DNA of 64,000 nt from contig RPFO01000448.1 of NCBI GenBank assembly GCA_009746045.1, positions 4,592,391 to 4,656,390 on the forward strand, read 5' to 3'. Position numbers and translations under genes: made by a program. Shown piece after piece: positions 1 through 10,000 of the stretch. Under the pieces are notes generated by a model, which was not told the origin of the DNA, made no database searches, and saw only the letters and a list, made by a program, of their open reading frames with translations. Each line of letters starts with the position of its first letter. Positions within the stretch are counted from its first letter, which is position 1. The stretch is from Mesostigma viride. Lineage: Eukaryota > Streptophyta > Mesostigmatophyceae > Mesostigmatales > Mesostigmataceae.

Positions 1-279
1 TTTAGCACATGCATAGGTATGGTTTCCAGAAAAGTGCCCTTTAGGGGTGTCCCCTCCCCTTAACAACATCACTAACTACAACATCTATCTAAACAACATC
101 ATGCTACCCTAGGGGAGCTGTCTGGCGTGCCTCCCGCGGGTTTGTACACGCGGGCGCTTCCCCACGGGGGGGGGTTCGTTGTCCTCTATGACCTGGGCCC
201 ACCGGCATGGCCTTGTCCATCATCGACTCGACGGCGCCGTCACCAAGATGCTGCGCCAGGCCCTTAACACCCCCTTGGT
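1..279. other. Left-edge sequence, no gene seen
   Basis: No coding exon, RNA gene or clear repeat is visible. The base composition and the sequence that follows suggest this is the 5' continuation of the retroelement fragment beginning near position 280, but nothing in it is diagnostic. Confidence 0.3.
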
Positions 280-720
280 TTGCACATTAGTAATGAGGAT
301 TTGTACGCTGATTTGCCCTATGTTTCCCACATTATTAGGCACAGGCGCCTGGGCCTAGCCGGGCACCTGGCCCGCACAGATCAGGTAGATACATCAGATA
401 GACTAGCTGGCACCAAGCCCGCCCAGCCTGGGCGATATGTCCTCACCTGGCGTGCCCCAGGCCGCGCGCGGCAGGGCCGCCACCCGTGGACTTTTCGTGA
501 TAGACTCGGCATGGACATGTGCTACACTAGACGTGACGGGCTCACCCCCGGGCAGCCTCCTGGTTTGTCTGTAATATGGAGGCAGATGGTGCGCAAGGAT
601 AGATGGCAAGTAGTGATGAAGGAGACCACCCCCAAGCCTGTGGGGGCTCCGCGTGTGACCAAGTATGGCACTCATAGCGATTCGGGCCGCGGTGCCCACA
701 CCCCTGTAACTAGGACCTAG
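280..720 (+). mobile_element. LINE (non-LTR retrotransposon) ORF2 C-terminal fragment
   Basis: The 146-codon reading frame contains NEDLY followed by IIRHRRLGLAGHLART. This is the hallmark of the extreme C-terminus of LINE-type reverse transcriptase proteins (…RRL.W.GH..R…), where subunits end after the RT domain. No RT catalytic motifs are present, so this is a 5'-truncated remnant. A second copy in the opposite orientation lies at 870-1290 and encodes a similar VGHLARTNQVDT stretch, and a third at 5690-6050. The family match comes from motif recognition; no clade is assigned. Confidence 0.6.
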
Positions 721-869
721 ATAGCTTATACCATCCATTCCATCCCATGTTCCCCTCCCACTGAGGACTTATGCTCACGTGACGCAGTCACGTGTCTATT
801 AAGTAATTAATTAATTAATCATCTTCTTCCAAATCACGGAGAGGCCTAGGCCCCCCATGTCCTCGATCT

Positions 870-1290
870 ACTACTGCTAGCTGTTCTTTGAAGGTGCGGG
901 CCTTGCGGCGTCTAACATCACGTCGGGGCCCGGCCCACCTCAGGAGGTGCCGGCCAGGCTGTGCTGGTCGCAGTCCCGCGGGAGGCGGGGCCACGTGAGG
1001 TGTCTAGTGTCTACCTGGTTGGTGCGAGCTAGGTGCCCTACGAGCGCTGCAGGCGCCGCTGCTTAATGGTGCTGGTGATATATGGCATGCCCAGGTAAAG
1101 GTCCTCATTGCGGACTGTCATGAGCAGCAAATCCTACTCTGAAAATGGATCGCAGCATGTCAACTGGTGACCGCGCCGTCCAGCTTGCGGGCCAGGTCGG
1201 CGGTGAGGGTCCACGTCTCGGCCCCATCAGTGAGAACAGGAAGGACGAGGACCTTAAACAGGTCCTGTTTCTCGATCTTGCCAAGGGGCT
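870..1290 (-). mobile_element. Decayed LINE RT C-terminal fragment, inverted relative to 280-720
   Basis: On the minus strand, reading from 1290 down, a frame gives VLVLPVLTDGAETWTLTADL and then RKLDGAVT. This is the conserved LINE segment after the RT palm (…LYG.E.WTL….LD…). It is followed after stop codons and frame changes by NEDLYLGMPYI and VGHLARTNQVDT. In-frame stops and frameshifts show it is dead. The adjacent opposite copy (280-720) makes a head-to-head pair of related fragments. Confidence 0.55.
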
Positions 1291-1691
1291 TGCGCCACAG
1301 GGCCCCGGGTAATGGCGTAAAGCGTACCAGGCGAGGGAGATGCGATGTGGGATGGGATGGGATGGGATGGGAGGGAGCTCGAGCTATCTAAGACCTAGTG
1401 ACAGGGTTGTGGGCACCACGGCCCGAATCACTGTGAATGCCATATACTTGGTCACATGGCGGAGCCCCCAGGCCAATGGCAGTGTCTACCTGACTGGTTC
1501 GGGCAAGATGTCCTGCAAATGCTACTATTCTACGATGCCTAATCTCGCCCGAAATGCGAGGCCGGCATACCCTTATAATAAAAAATATAAGTACAAACCC
1601 TTATATACAAAGACTCGAGTGACCGGTGCATCATGTGTTGAAAATCCTACATTCAAAGCCTGCCGAAGCATCCTCATTGGCCACCACACCT

Positions 1692-2035
1692 AGTCACGTG
1701 CACCGCTAACGCACAGTACACAACCAGCCATAGCCTTATAGCTCAGCCCTCGTGCAGCCAGCCATGCAACGTCCTTGCTATGCTTCGCTTGCTTGCCCAC
1801 GCTCCTTGTTATGATATCATGCTCACGCGCGGGTCTTATTGCACCCACAGAATTCGCCGGCGGATCGTCTATCGTGTCCGATTGCTGCTGTGGCATGCCT
1901 CTGGCATGCATGAAGGAGAAAGGCCGGGGTCTCTGCCCTTTTTCATTCCTGTTGACAGTGCACATACAGGGTACGTTAAAAGCACTAGGCTGCGGTGCTC
2001 CCCATCATGACTCCCCGACGGGAGCACGTGTCTTC
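1692..2035 (+). mobile_element. Short dispersed element, copy 1 (about 345 bp)
   Basis: The sequence starts AGTCACGTGCACCGCTAAC and ends in a hairpin-forming segment, GTGCTCC…GGGAGCACG, near 2005-2035. The same sequence recurs at 33048-33345 and 35940-36301 (both reversed) and at 37000-37240 (this orientation). The copies differ by scattered substitutions and indels, as expected of an old dispersed family. No protein is encoded. It could be a SINE-like element or a small inverted-repeat DNA element; see the copy at 35885-36301. Confidence 0.6.
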
Positions 2036-2339
2036 CTGCAGTAACCAGGCTCCGGGAGAGGCCTTTATATTCTCCCAAACCGGCACCTCTGAATGAGTTT
2101 CAAGCCTATATCTGTGGCCACTGGACCATGGGGCAGCCGGCAGCCCTACTGTGGGCACCCGCTATATGCTTTTGCCATTAATAATTAGTTGAGGGGATAA
2201 CTAGTGTGACCCCGGGGCCCGCTGGCTTCGCCCAGCAAAAAAAAAAGTCACTTTTGGGCGGTAGAGGGACCTTTTGGGCGGTAGAGGGACTGCCCGCTAG
2301 CTGCCCGCTGCGTAGTATCTTACGTGGTCCTTCGCTGCG

Positions 2340-2610
2340 CTCCGGAGAGGGCCGGGAACAGTACGGTGCTAGTCGCTTCGCTCGCTGCCCGCTGTACAGT
2401 TGAGTTTATTATTCCGGCCCGCGCCGGTGGTCCGACAGGGTTATGAATAGTGGATGCAACGGCTGGTCCCGCTGATCGAACAGTACGGTGCTCGCTTCGC
2501 TCGCTGCCCGCTGAACAGAACGGTGCTCGCTTCGCTTGCCCGTTCAGCGGGCGGCCCGCTGAACAGTACGGTGCTCGCTGCGCCCGCTGTGTGCGCTGAA
2601 GCGCAGCTCA
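2340..2610. repeat. Diverged short tandem repeats with core CAGTACGGTGCTCGCTTCGC
   Basis: About four irregular copies of a 30-40 bp unit, each starting (A)CAG(T/A)ACGGTGCT and ending (T)GCCCGCTG, lie between 2340 and 2610. They alternate with short self-complementary pieces such as GTTCAGCGGGC. The segment at 2400-2460 (TTGAGTTTAT…CGCGCCGGTGGTCCGACAGG) recurs inverted at 24466-24556, so this block is probably the end of a transposable element. Confidence 0.45.
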
Positions 2611-2639
2611 CAATGACTTAGCTCTCGCTCGCTTAGCTC

Positions 2640-3800
2640 ACTTGGCGCTTCGCGCGGGTTGGTAGTCTTTCGTATTGGCGTTCAGTAATTCGCAGGCTTT
2701 TTGGATTGGCGGGGAAGACTCGTGATGCGCTGGCTGGATAGTGGCGGATGAGTGACAGTTGCTGTAATAACGTGCCAAGCCTATCTGCCAGACATTTTGG
2801 GAAAGATCGTTTCTGAAGTACGGGACTATATATCGTCCCGAGGTCAATACCTGCATGCCTGAGAAGGGAAGGGAATCACTATCAGTGCTATGGGCTATAT
2901 ACTCAGTTGCTGTGATCACAGCGTGGGCGCCGGCCCATGCATTATAATAATGACCTTCAAGTGCATGCCTGCAATTGTGGTTGGACTCAATGTCATGCGT
3001 CGGACATGGTTGAATTAATCAGAATTGGTTTACGTAGATCAGCTAGATCGACTGCATGATTAATTTGTGTGAGCCAGATTGCAAGACGACTATCGTTTTT
3101 CCCGTCTTTGTTCTTATCGTGTCGATTTCATCACGACTCTTGTTGAACTCTTGCATCGTTTGTTGGTCAAAGACTATGACCGAGACATTAATAATGCTCC
3201 GTCAAGTCCGGTGTTTTTTGCAACGTCACCCTCATCTGTTCGGTGCTGCCCCTTGGCACAAGCTCTACAAAGTACAAACAGATCGTGGACCGGCTGGGTC
3301 GCATAGTATCTCCGCACATCTGAACCCTGTGATGCCAGATCTCCTTTGCGGCCGTTCCGAGCTCGGCACTGGATTCGTTGTCCACATCGTCGCGTCGCTG
3401 CAGCAACACGATTTTTTCTGGCATACGCGGGCTTTTGGTTCCCGCCGCACATTTGAAAGTGCTGTCCTCGATCCGGATAATTTTGCCTTTGCACCGTGTG
3501 CAGTTCTTGGACGTTTGGAATCATGGCATGCTAACGTGATGACTGACTAGCTAGACCTTTTCAGTGGTTTTCCATTTGCGGGCCACTTACGAGGAAATGA
3601 TTTAATTCCTCGTAAATGGTGGGAGAGCGATCGCAGCAATGGTGCTCACCACTAAACACTCCCGGCCAGTTAGGCTCAAAACACACGCCCTGATCAAGCA
3701 TGCTGTTTCCGGCCCCACCGTCTAGGTCATCTAGTCGCTCTACACGTAAGCCAGCCATAATTTCAATGCACAAGGATACACATTTCCATCACCATTCATC
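2640..3800. other. Intergenic stretch, no gene recognised
   Basis: Open frames on both strands (plus 3056-3550, 164 codons; minus 3188-3424 and 3174-3524) overlap completely and match nothing I recognise. No splice-supported exon was found. The minus frame at 3188-3424 has the more protein-like composition. It may be a decayed transposon gene, but I cannot support a call. Confidence 0.3.
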
Positions 3801-3804
3801 TTCA

Positions 3805-3915
3805 TCATCCTGAACGACTCGAACACGCGGACAAGATAACGGCAGGCTTGAGCTACCATGGTCCGGATTCTCCCGATTTCTGGCCTGCGCTGGTTGTCTC
3901 CTTGATCTTGTCTGG
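3805..3915. repeat. Dispersed repeat of about 110 bp (copy A)
   Basis: The segment TCATCCTGAACGACTCGA…GGTTGTCTCCTTGAT recurs at 42918-43026 with about 85-90% identity by eye. A 35-bp part of it (TCTGGCCTGCGCTGG…) recurs at 32546-32580. All three are in the same orientation. No coding content was found. It is probably the terminus or internal part of a mobile element family. Confidence 0.5.
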
Positions 3916-4479
3916 ACATCGTACGTCCTAGCTTGCACACCTTTATATGCCAAGCAGACCGAAACTAGCTGGTCTGAGCACGACTTTGACGTTGACAGGT
4001 TACTTTCCATCTTCGACGTCCACAGACCCGGCTGATTTCGACATATGCCACACATCAGGATACTGGAGCTCGTGTTTTATGGGTCCGGTACCCCTCCCTT
4101 CTTGACCTGTGCCAGCGCCTCCAACGCCATAATTGCTTCCGCAGCCAGTCTGACGGCCAGGTTCAGCACCGCGGACCTGCCCTGACTGGTTGGTCCCGAC
4201 CGGCCGCGCCTTCAGCTCGCCGCCCTCTTTACCATCCTTCAGCGCTCTGCCACGGACCTCTGGGTCCCCAGTCCGCCCCTTGACCGAATACACCTTCCTC
4301 CTCCACCTCCAAGAAGCCATCTCACAGCACGTGACGTGCCCCTAGCTGCAGACGTGGCAGCGCTGTGAGCCGCACGCTGGCTAGCTGCTGAGCTCCCCAC
4401 CATCCCCACCGGGTCGCCACCGCCGCCCTCCTCGCCTCCAACCCCCCCCCGGCCCCCCCTCCGTCTCGATCCACCGACT

Positions 4480-5240
4480 CCATCACCGCCCAGCTCCGCG
4501 ACATCGACCAGCGCCTCAACGGGACAATGCCATTGCCATAGGCGAGGTCCTGCAAAACACCGCAGGCCTTGAGCACCGGCCCAGGCGGTGAAGGATATTG
4601 CCGCCAAGCCAGCCCCAGCTGGCCTGGCTGGCGATGCTCCTCCCATCCCGACCTGGGCGGACATGCTTAAGCAGCACACCACCTCCACCACCTCCACCAC
4701 CTCCACCACCTCCGCCGGCCGCCGCAGCACAGGTCCAGCAGCAGACGCTCGACCTCCAAGAGGAGGCCGAGCTCGCCAAGCGCAGCCCGATCAACGCCAT
4801 CGTCAAGAACTTCAACATGGAGGAAGTTGAGAATTCCGAGAAGCTAGCGGCCGTGCGTTTGAGAGAGAAATCCTTGGTCGCATGGGCCTTACCGCTGGTG
4901 AGATCGAGCTTGTCGCCCACCGCCTTGGAACCCCGCGCGCGGGGTAAGGCAGGGGCGCCCCCACTCCTTCTCACCTTTGATGAGAACCCGGCGGACAAGA
5001 TTTCTTTTCTCATACGCCGCAAGGGGCTCAAGAAGACTCACTTCACCCTTGACGACGACTTGACCCTGGCGCAGCAACAACGGTGACGGGAACTATGCCC
5101 GACCTACCTCTGAGCTCCGGCAGACGAAGGCGGGGCAGCCGGTGTACTGGAAGGGGGCGACCATCAACGTCGGCCACAAGCCCTGGCACGCGACCCCCGC
5201 GGCCCCAGCGTGCACGACTCCAGACGCCCCAGGTTAAGGG
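4480..5240 (+). mobile_element. Decayed LINE ORF1 (gag-like) fragment
   Basis: Pieces of one protein appear in alternating frames: ITAQLRDIDQRLNGTM, IPTWADMLKQHT, LLTFDENPADKISFLI, then THFTLDDDLTLAQQQR, and finally GQPVYWKGATINVGHK. The sequence LDDDLT..QQ..R followed by a VYW+G motif is typical of the RRM-like RNA-binding protein (ORF1p) of L1-type elements. Frameshifts separate the pieces. The minus-strand copy at 36390-36975 carries the equivalent WTLDDDL and KVYWRGGDLMINHK. A (CCACCT)n run encoding proline interrupts the middle. Confidence 0.5.
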
Positions 5241-5689
5241 AATACAGCAGTAGTAGTGTAGAATAGATAGACCGTCCGGCCATGTACATGTACGCCTCCT
5301 ACAGGCACTATACTAGTCAGCTTATTCAAGAGCATTATTTAGCCATGTACATGTGTACCTATGATTTGCCACACCCCAGATGATGCCTAGCTTAATATTT
5401 AGTTATGCTGTGCCCATGCAGGGAGAGTACTCCCTGCTGAGAAGCCATGCCCTAACTAGCCTTTGTATAGCCACATGCTGATCTCCCCCCCTATGTCAGG
5501 GCCTTTCGATAGGTTTCTGAATACATAGTGGTGTGCAGGTGCACTTTGTGCACCCAGAGCAGGTGTAGTTTACACCCTACCCTTGCAGGAAGTAGCCCAG
5601 AGTGTACTATATAGGCCATATACCCCTTCTCTGGGATATGTGCTACATATACTCCCAACGGAGTTATGTTCCTGATTAATTAATTAGGC

Positions 5690-6140
5690 CCCCCATGTCC
5701 TATACGAGCTGGTCTTAGAAGGTGCGGGCCTTGCGGCGTCTAACCTAGCTGGGCCCGGCTCACGTGAGGAGGTGCCGGCCCGGCTGGGCGGGGCGCAGCC
5801 CTGCAGAGGGGCCACATGAGGTGTCTACCTGGTTGGTGCGAGCTAAGTGCCCTACCGCTGCTTGATGGTGCTGGTGATTAGTGGCATGCCGAGATACAAG
5901 TCCTCCTTGCAGACATGAGCAGCGTATCCTACACGATAAATTGACTGCAGCATGTTGGTGACCGCGCCATCCAGCTTGTTGGCAAGGTTGGCGCAGTGAG
6001 TGTCCACGTCTCGGCCCCGTACGTAAGAACTCGAGACTTTAAGACTTGAGAGCTATATACCACGTATATTCTGATTTCTCACCTTTCTCAGGGCTATGTG
6101 TTACATATGCTCCCAACGGAGCTATGATTTTAATTAATTA
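5690..6140 (-). mobile_element. Decayed LINE 3' region, third RT-end fragment
   Basis: This segment is collinear with 845-1230: the same GGCCCCCCATGTCC, GTGCGGGCCTTGCGGCGTCT and GGTGTCTACCTGGTTGGTGC blocks occur in the same order. On the minus strand it would encode the GAETWTL region but is broken by indels. It is bounded by CTCCCAACGGAG plus TTAATTAATTA tracts near 5655-5690 and 6113-6145, which look like element tails. Confidence 0.45.
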
Positions 6141-6261
6141 ATATTCTGATTTACCACGTATATGCATGTTTAGACTCTGTATCCATATCTCAGGCCCTGT
6201 AACGTTAGGAAGTAGATAGCTAGCATCATCCATTCCATCTGGGCATGTTCCCCAACCACTG

Positions 6262-6310
6262 AGGACTTATGCTCACGTGACGCAGTCACGTGTCTATTGA
6301 TTTAATTAAT
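6262..6310. repeat. CTCACGTGACGCAGTCACGTG motif with AT tail
   Basis: The palindrome-like block TCACGTGACGCAGTCACGTG, followed by TCTATT and TTAATTAATTAA, occurs here, at 771-820 and, with one change, at 54640-54675. The two CACGTG hexamers are separated by ACGCAGT. The consistent AT-rich tail suggests a retroelement 3' end rather than a regulatory site. Confidence 0.4.
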
Positions 6311-7025
6311 TAATCTCAGGCCTGCTTGCATGCGTGTGCCTGGTACGTCATGTCTTGATTAATCAATGCATATCATAGGATCAACACATAGGTGCATAGT
6401 TGTCGATATCACTTAATAGGAATAGCACATGTGCATGCAGACCACATTATGCACAAATTTTCAACGTTGATTAAGTGCATGACCCCCCCCCCCACACACC
6501 TACACTAGTTACCAGCTGTGTATGCACCACATGCCGCCATCCTAGGAAAATTCTTGTAGTGCCAGTTGGTGCGCTGCGATCGATGGCCATGGCCTAGTAT
6601 TGCATGGTTTACAAAGACAGGGCCACTGGGATCTCTAGAGGTCTCCCTAAGGTCCAATGGTATTGCAAAATGGAACGTCATACTGGTTCTTGTCAGCCAT
6701 GCACCACATTCGTCTATCATGAGGCCAACTGCGGTCTCGCGCAAAGTAGCTGAAGTCCCAGCCTTCAATTAGACTCCCTAAATGCAACAACTGCAAGGCC
6801 ACAGCCAGAAATCTTACTTCTACGCGAACATGAGACAAGGCTTATCATTTGTCCAGACGGCACTGCCCTTGCCAGAGAGAAACGCTGCCAGCATTGCGCC
6901 ATGTCGTCCGACATTAACTGTCCAACAGCTGCGCAAGACAACCAATTTCTTGTATGGGGGGTGCCTTTCTGGGGCACATGAGGCCCTTAAGACTGAATGG
7001 CCAGATTCCGCTTATCTAGTCTGAT
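6311..7025. other. 3' flank of the AXDND1-like gene
   Basis: No exon is visible. On the minus strand a TGTAA pentamer (TTACA at 6609-6613) lies about 415 bases past the stop codon at 7026 and is a candidate polyadenylation signal if this is a green alga. Short open frames at 6505-6977 overlap on both strands and look like chance. Confidence 0.3.
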
Positions 7026-10000
7026 TTATTGGACTCCAGCAGCCTTGAGGTTCGTGAACACCTTCTCGTTCAGCATTGTGAGCAGCTTAGTGGCCATGGA
7101 CACCTTCTTGCGGCCGGTGGGCATGTTGTGCGCGAGCATAGCGACCGCGTACTCAAACTCGGGGAAGCTGCGGAGAAGGGACCGTTAGTCCATTCAGGAA
7201 GAAAATACACGAACAGGCCGAGACAGTGCAAAGCAGATAAGATCAAGGAAGATGCAGGACAGGAAGAGAAAAAGAGGAAGCTTTGTGTTTTTGCCATGGA
7301 AACAATGTCAGGTGAAAACATCTAGCAGCCAGGTAAACATCGAGGATGACAAGTTGCAGGCATGAGCAGAACTTTGAAAATGAGCATCCAAATAATTAGT
7401 AGTAACAAGCCAGGCTTGGACCTGCTCTTCCCTCTTTGCTTCTCTCTCCTCCTCCCTCCCTCGTCCTTCCCCCTCCCCCCTCCCCCTCCCCCTCCCCCCC
7501 CCTCCCCCTCCCCCCTCCCCCTCCCCCTCCCCCTCCCCCCTCCCCCTCCCCCTCCCCCTCCCCCTCCCCCTCCCCCTCCCCCTCCCCCTCCCCCCTCCTC
7601 CTCCTCCCTCCTCCCTCCTCCCTCCTCCCTCCTCCCTCCTCCCTCCTCCCTCCTCCCTCCTCCCTCCTCCCTCCTCCCTCCTCCCTCCTCCCTCCTCCCT
7701 CCTCCCTCCTCCCTCCTCCCTCCTCCCTCCTCCCTCTTCCCTCCTCCTTCCTCTCTCCTCCCTTCTCCCTCCTCCCTCCTCCCTTCTCCCCCTCCCTTCT
7801 CCCTCCTCCTTCCTCGATTCTCCCTCCTCCCTTCTCCCTCCTCCCCATCCCCCCTTCGACGCCCACCTCATGGCCTGGTCCTTGTCATCCAGCACCACCT
7901 CGCCCTTCGGGGTGACAAACGACTCGTTCGCCAGCACATAGCACGCAATCGCCTTGCTGACCGAGATGCCCGACCCGATCAGGCCTGCGCGCCGCACGAA
8001 CAGAACCCACTCCTGGTAGTCCATCTCCGACGTGGCAGGGCCGTCGTGGCCGCGTGCCGAGATGCCGCCAGACTCCGCGCCCATGGCTGCGAACGTGGCG
8101 AATGCCCGTTGCAGCTGCGGGCGTGTGCGGGCAAGCACCTCGGCCACCTCCTTGGACGCAAACTGCGCCTGGAAGACGGCGTCGACGCGGAGGGACTTTG
8201 CGTGGGGGAGGATCTTTTGGGTGATGAGCTCGTAAAGGGGTGCGTCGAGCGCAAGTGTGCCGCGGCGGCGCTTTAGCGCGGCGATGCGCTGGCAGACGCA
8301 ACGGGACGAGGCCAAGGCGAGGGGCACGGGCAAGGGCGAGGCGAGGCGGCCAAGGTTAGGCCACAAAGGCAAGGGTTTCAAGGTGAGGCTAACAATCAGG
8401 AATACATGCGCATGTACGCTGGTGGGCGCAAATGAGCCAGACCGATGCCAGATAGCTCATGCCAGACCACAGTGGCGCAACCAAGGCGCGGCAATCCATC
8501 GTCAAACATGATCGTCAGACATGTATGCATGCACATACGTGCTGGCGGGCGCCGATGGAACAAGCATCACACACATAAAGTAGCAAACCAATGAGCAAGA
8601 AGTGGTGCAACCCAGGGTGGCTCGACCTTGGTGAGGAAATCGAGCGAAGCTATACATGCATGCACGCACTGGCGGCCGCAAAATGAACAATTATCGCACA
8701 CGTATTAAGTGAAAAAGACGAGCGAGCACAAGGCAAGGCAGCCATGGGCGAGGCAAGCAAACAAGGGTACCGCGAGTAGCTTACTTGCATGCATGCAATT
8801 GCGGACGTGGCACACATTAAAAGAATAAAAATCAAGGTAGTATGGCACTGGTATGCGCACGTATAAACATAGCAAACACCAAGCAGGGTTGCGGGCAGGC
8901 TTCTAAGTTAAACATGCCAGCATAGCTTATTTTCAACAGACGCAGGATGCAACTTCATACTGGCTGCACTAAGCGATGAACACTGGCTGGATGAAAGCTT
9001 GAATTGGTGGGTAAGAGCGGCTACTCCTCCCCCCCTGCCCCCCTTCCCCCCCCTCCGCGCCCCCTCACCACCATGATGGCCGCGTAGAAGTCTGCCCCCC
9101 CCCCCCCCCCCCCCCCTTTCTCAGACCACATTCCTGCCCCTCCCCCCCTCCCCCCCTCTCCTCACACCCACCATGATGGCCGCGTAGAACTCGTGCAGCG
9201 TCACCCCTCCCTCCCTCCTCAGACCACATTACTGCCCTCCCCCCTCCCCCCGCAACCCACCACGATGGCCACGTAGAACTCGTGCAGTGTCATGTCGCTC
9301 GCGTCGTCGCCCTCCTTGTGCTCCCTCGGCGCGTCGGGGTGGGTGTTGGCCGCCGAAAAGATGGCGTGCAGCTGCAGCGGAGTGGGGGTGTGCTCCCACG
9401 GAGGCACAGGGAAGAAAGGAAAGGGAGAAATGATGGAAGACGAGGGGGGTGGGGCAATGTGAGGAAGAGAATTTTTTTTCTTTTTGTTGATTATTTTATT
9501 GCTTGACTATTGCGGGTTTTGGCAGAGAAAAGTAGACATCCATATTCAGGAAAGAGGAAATGAAGAGAAAGGGGTGGGAAGGGGCCAGGGCTTTGGGCAG
9601 GTGGGCAGAACAAGAACAGGCAGATAAGAGTCCAAACATCAGCACAAGGGCGCTGGCTGGCAAGACAGTTGCCCATTGCATTACACACATGCAGTAGCGA
9701 AACCAGCAAGTGAATCTGCGCGATGGGGCCAGCGGGCGTGCACGCCTAGAGTTCGCGATCATGATCCGTTGCCATGGGGGCTTCATGTTTATGATACTCA
9801 TAATACTGCTGGGCGGCGGATGATGTGAGAACCGAACCGAACAGCCCCATGCCCGCAAAGCCAGGGGAAGGCAGCTAGGGTCGTGCGGTTGTTAGCCTAC
9901 CTGCATGTCGTTCAGCTTGATCCTGCAGTCCTTGACAAATATGCTGAACGCCTTGAAGGAAATGAAGTAGGGGTTGTCCATGCCTGGTGATGCAAGACGA

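Noticed and set aside
3056-3550. 164-codon plus-strand ORF
   Set aside because: Overlaps comparable open frames on the other strand; no family resemblance, biased Cys/Ser/Val content and no splice evidence.
7308-8381. Pro/Ser-rich and Gly/Glu/Arg-rich ORFs on both strands
   Set aside because: Produced by the CCT/CCCCTC pyrimidine tract in an intron; only 7867-8288 (minus) is a true exon.
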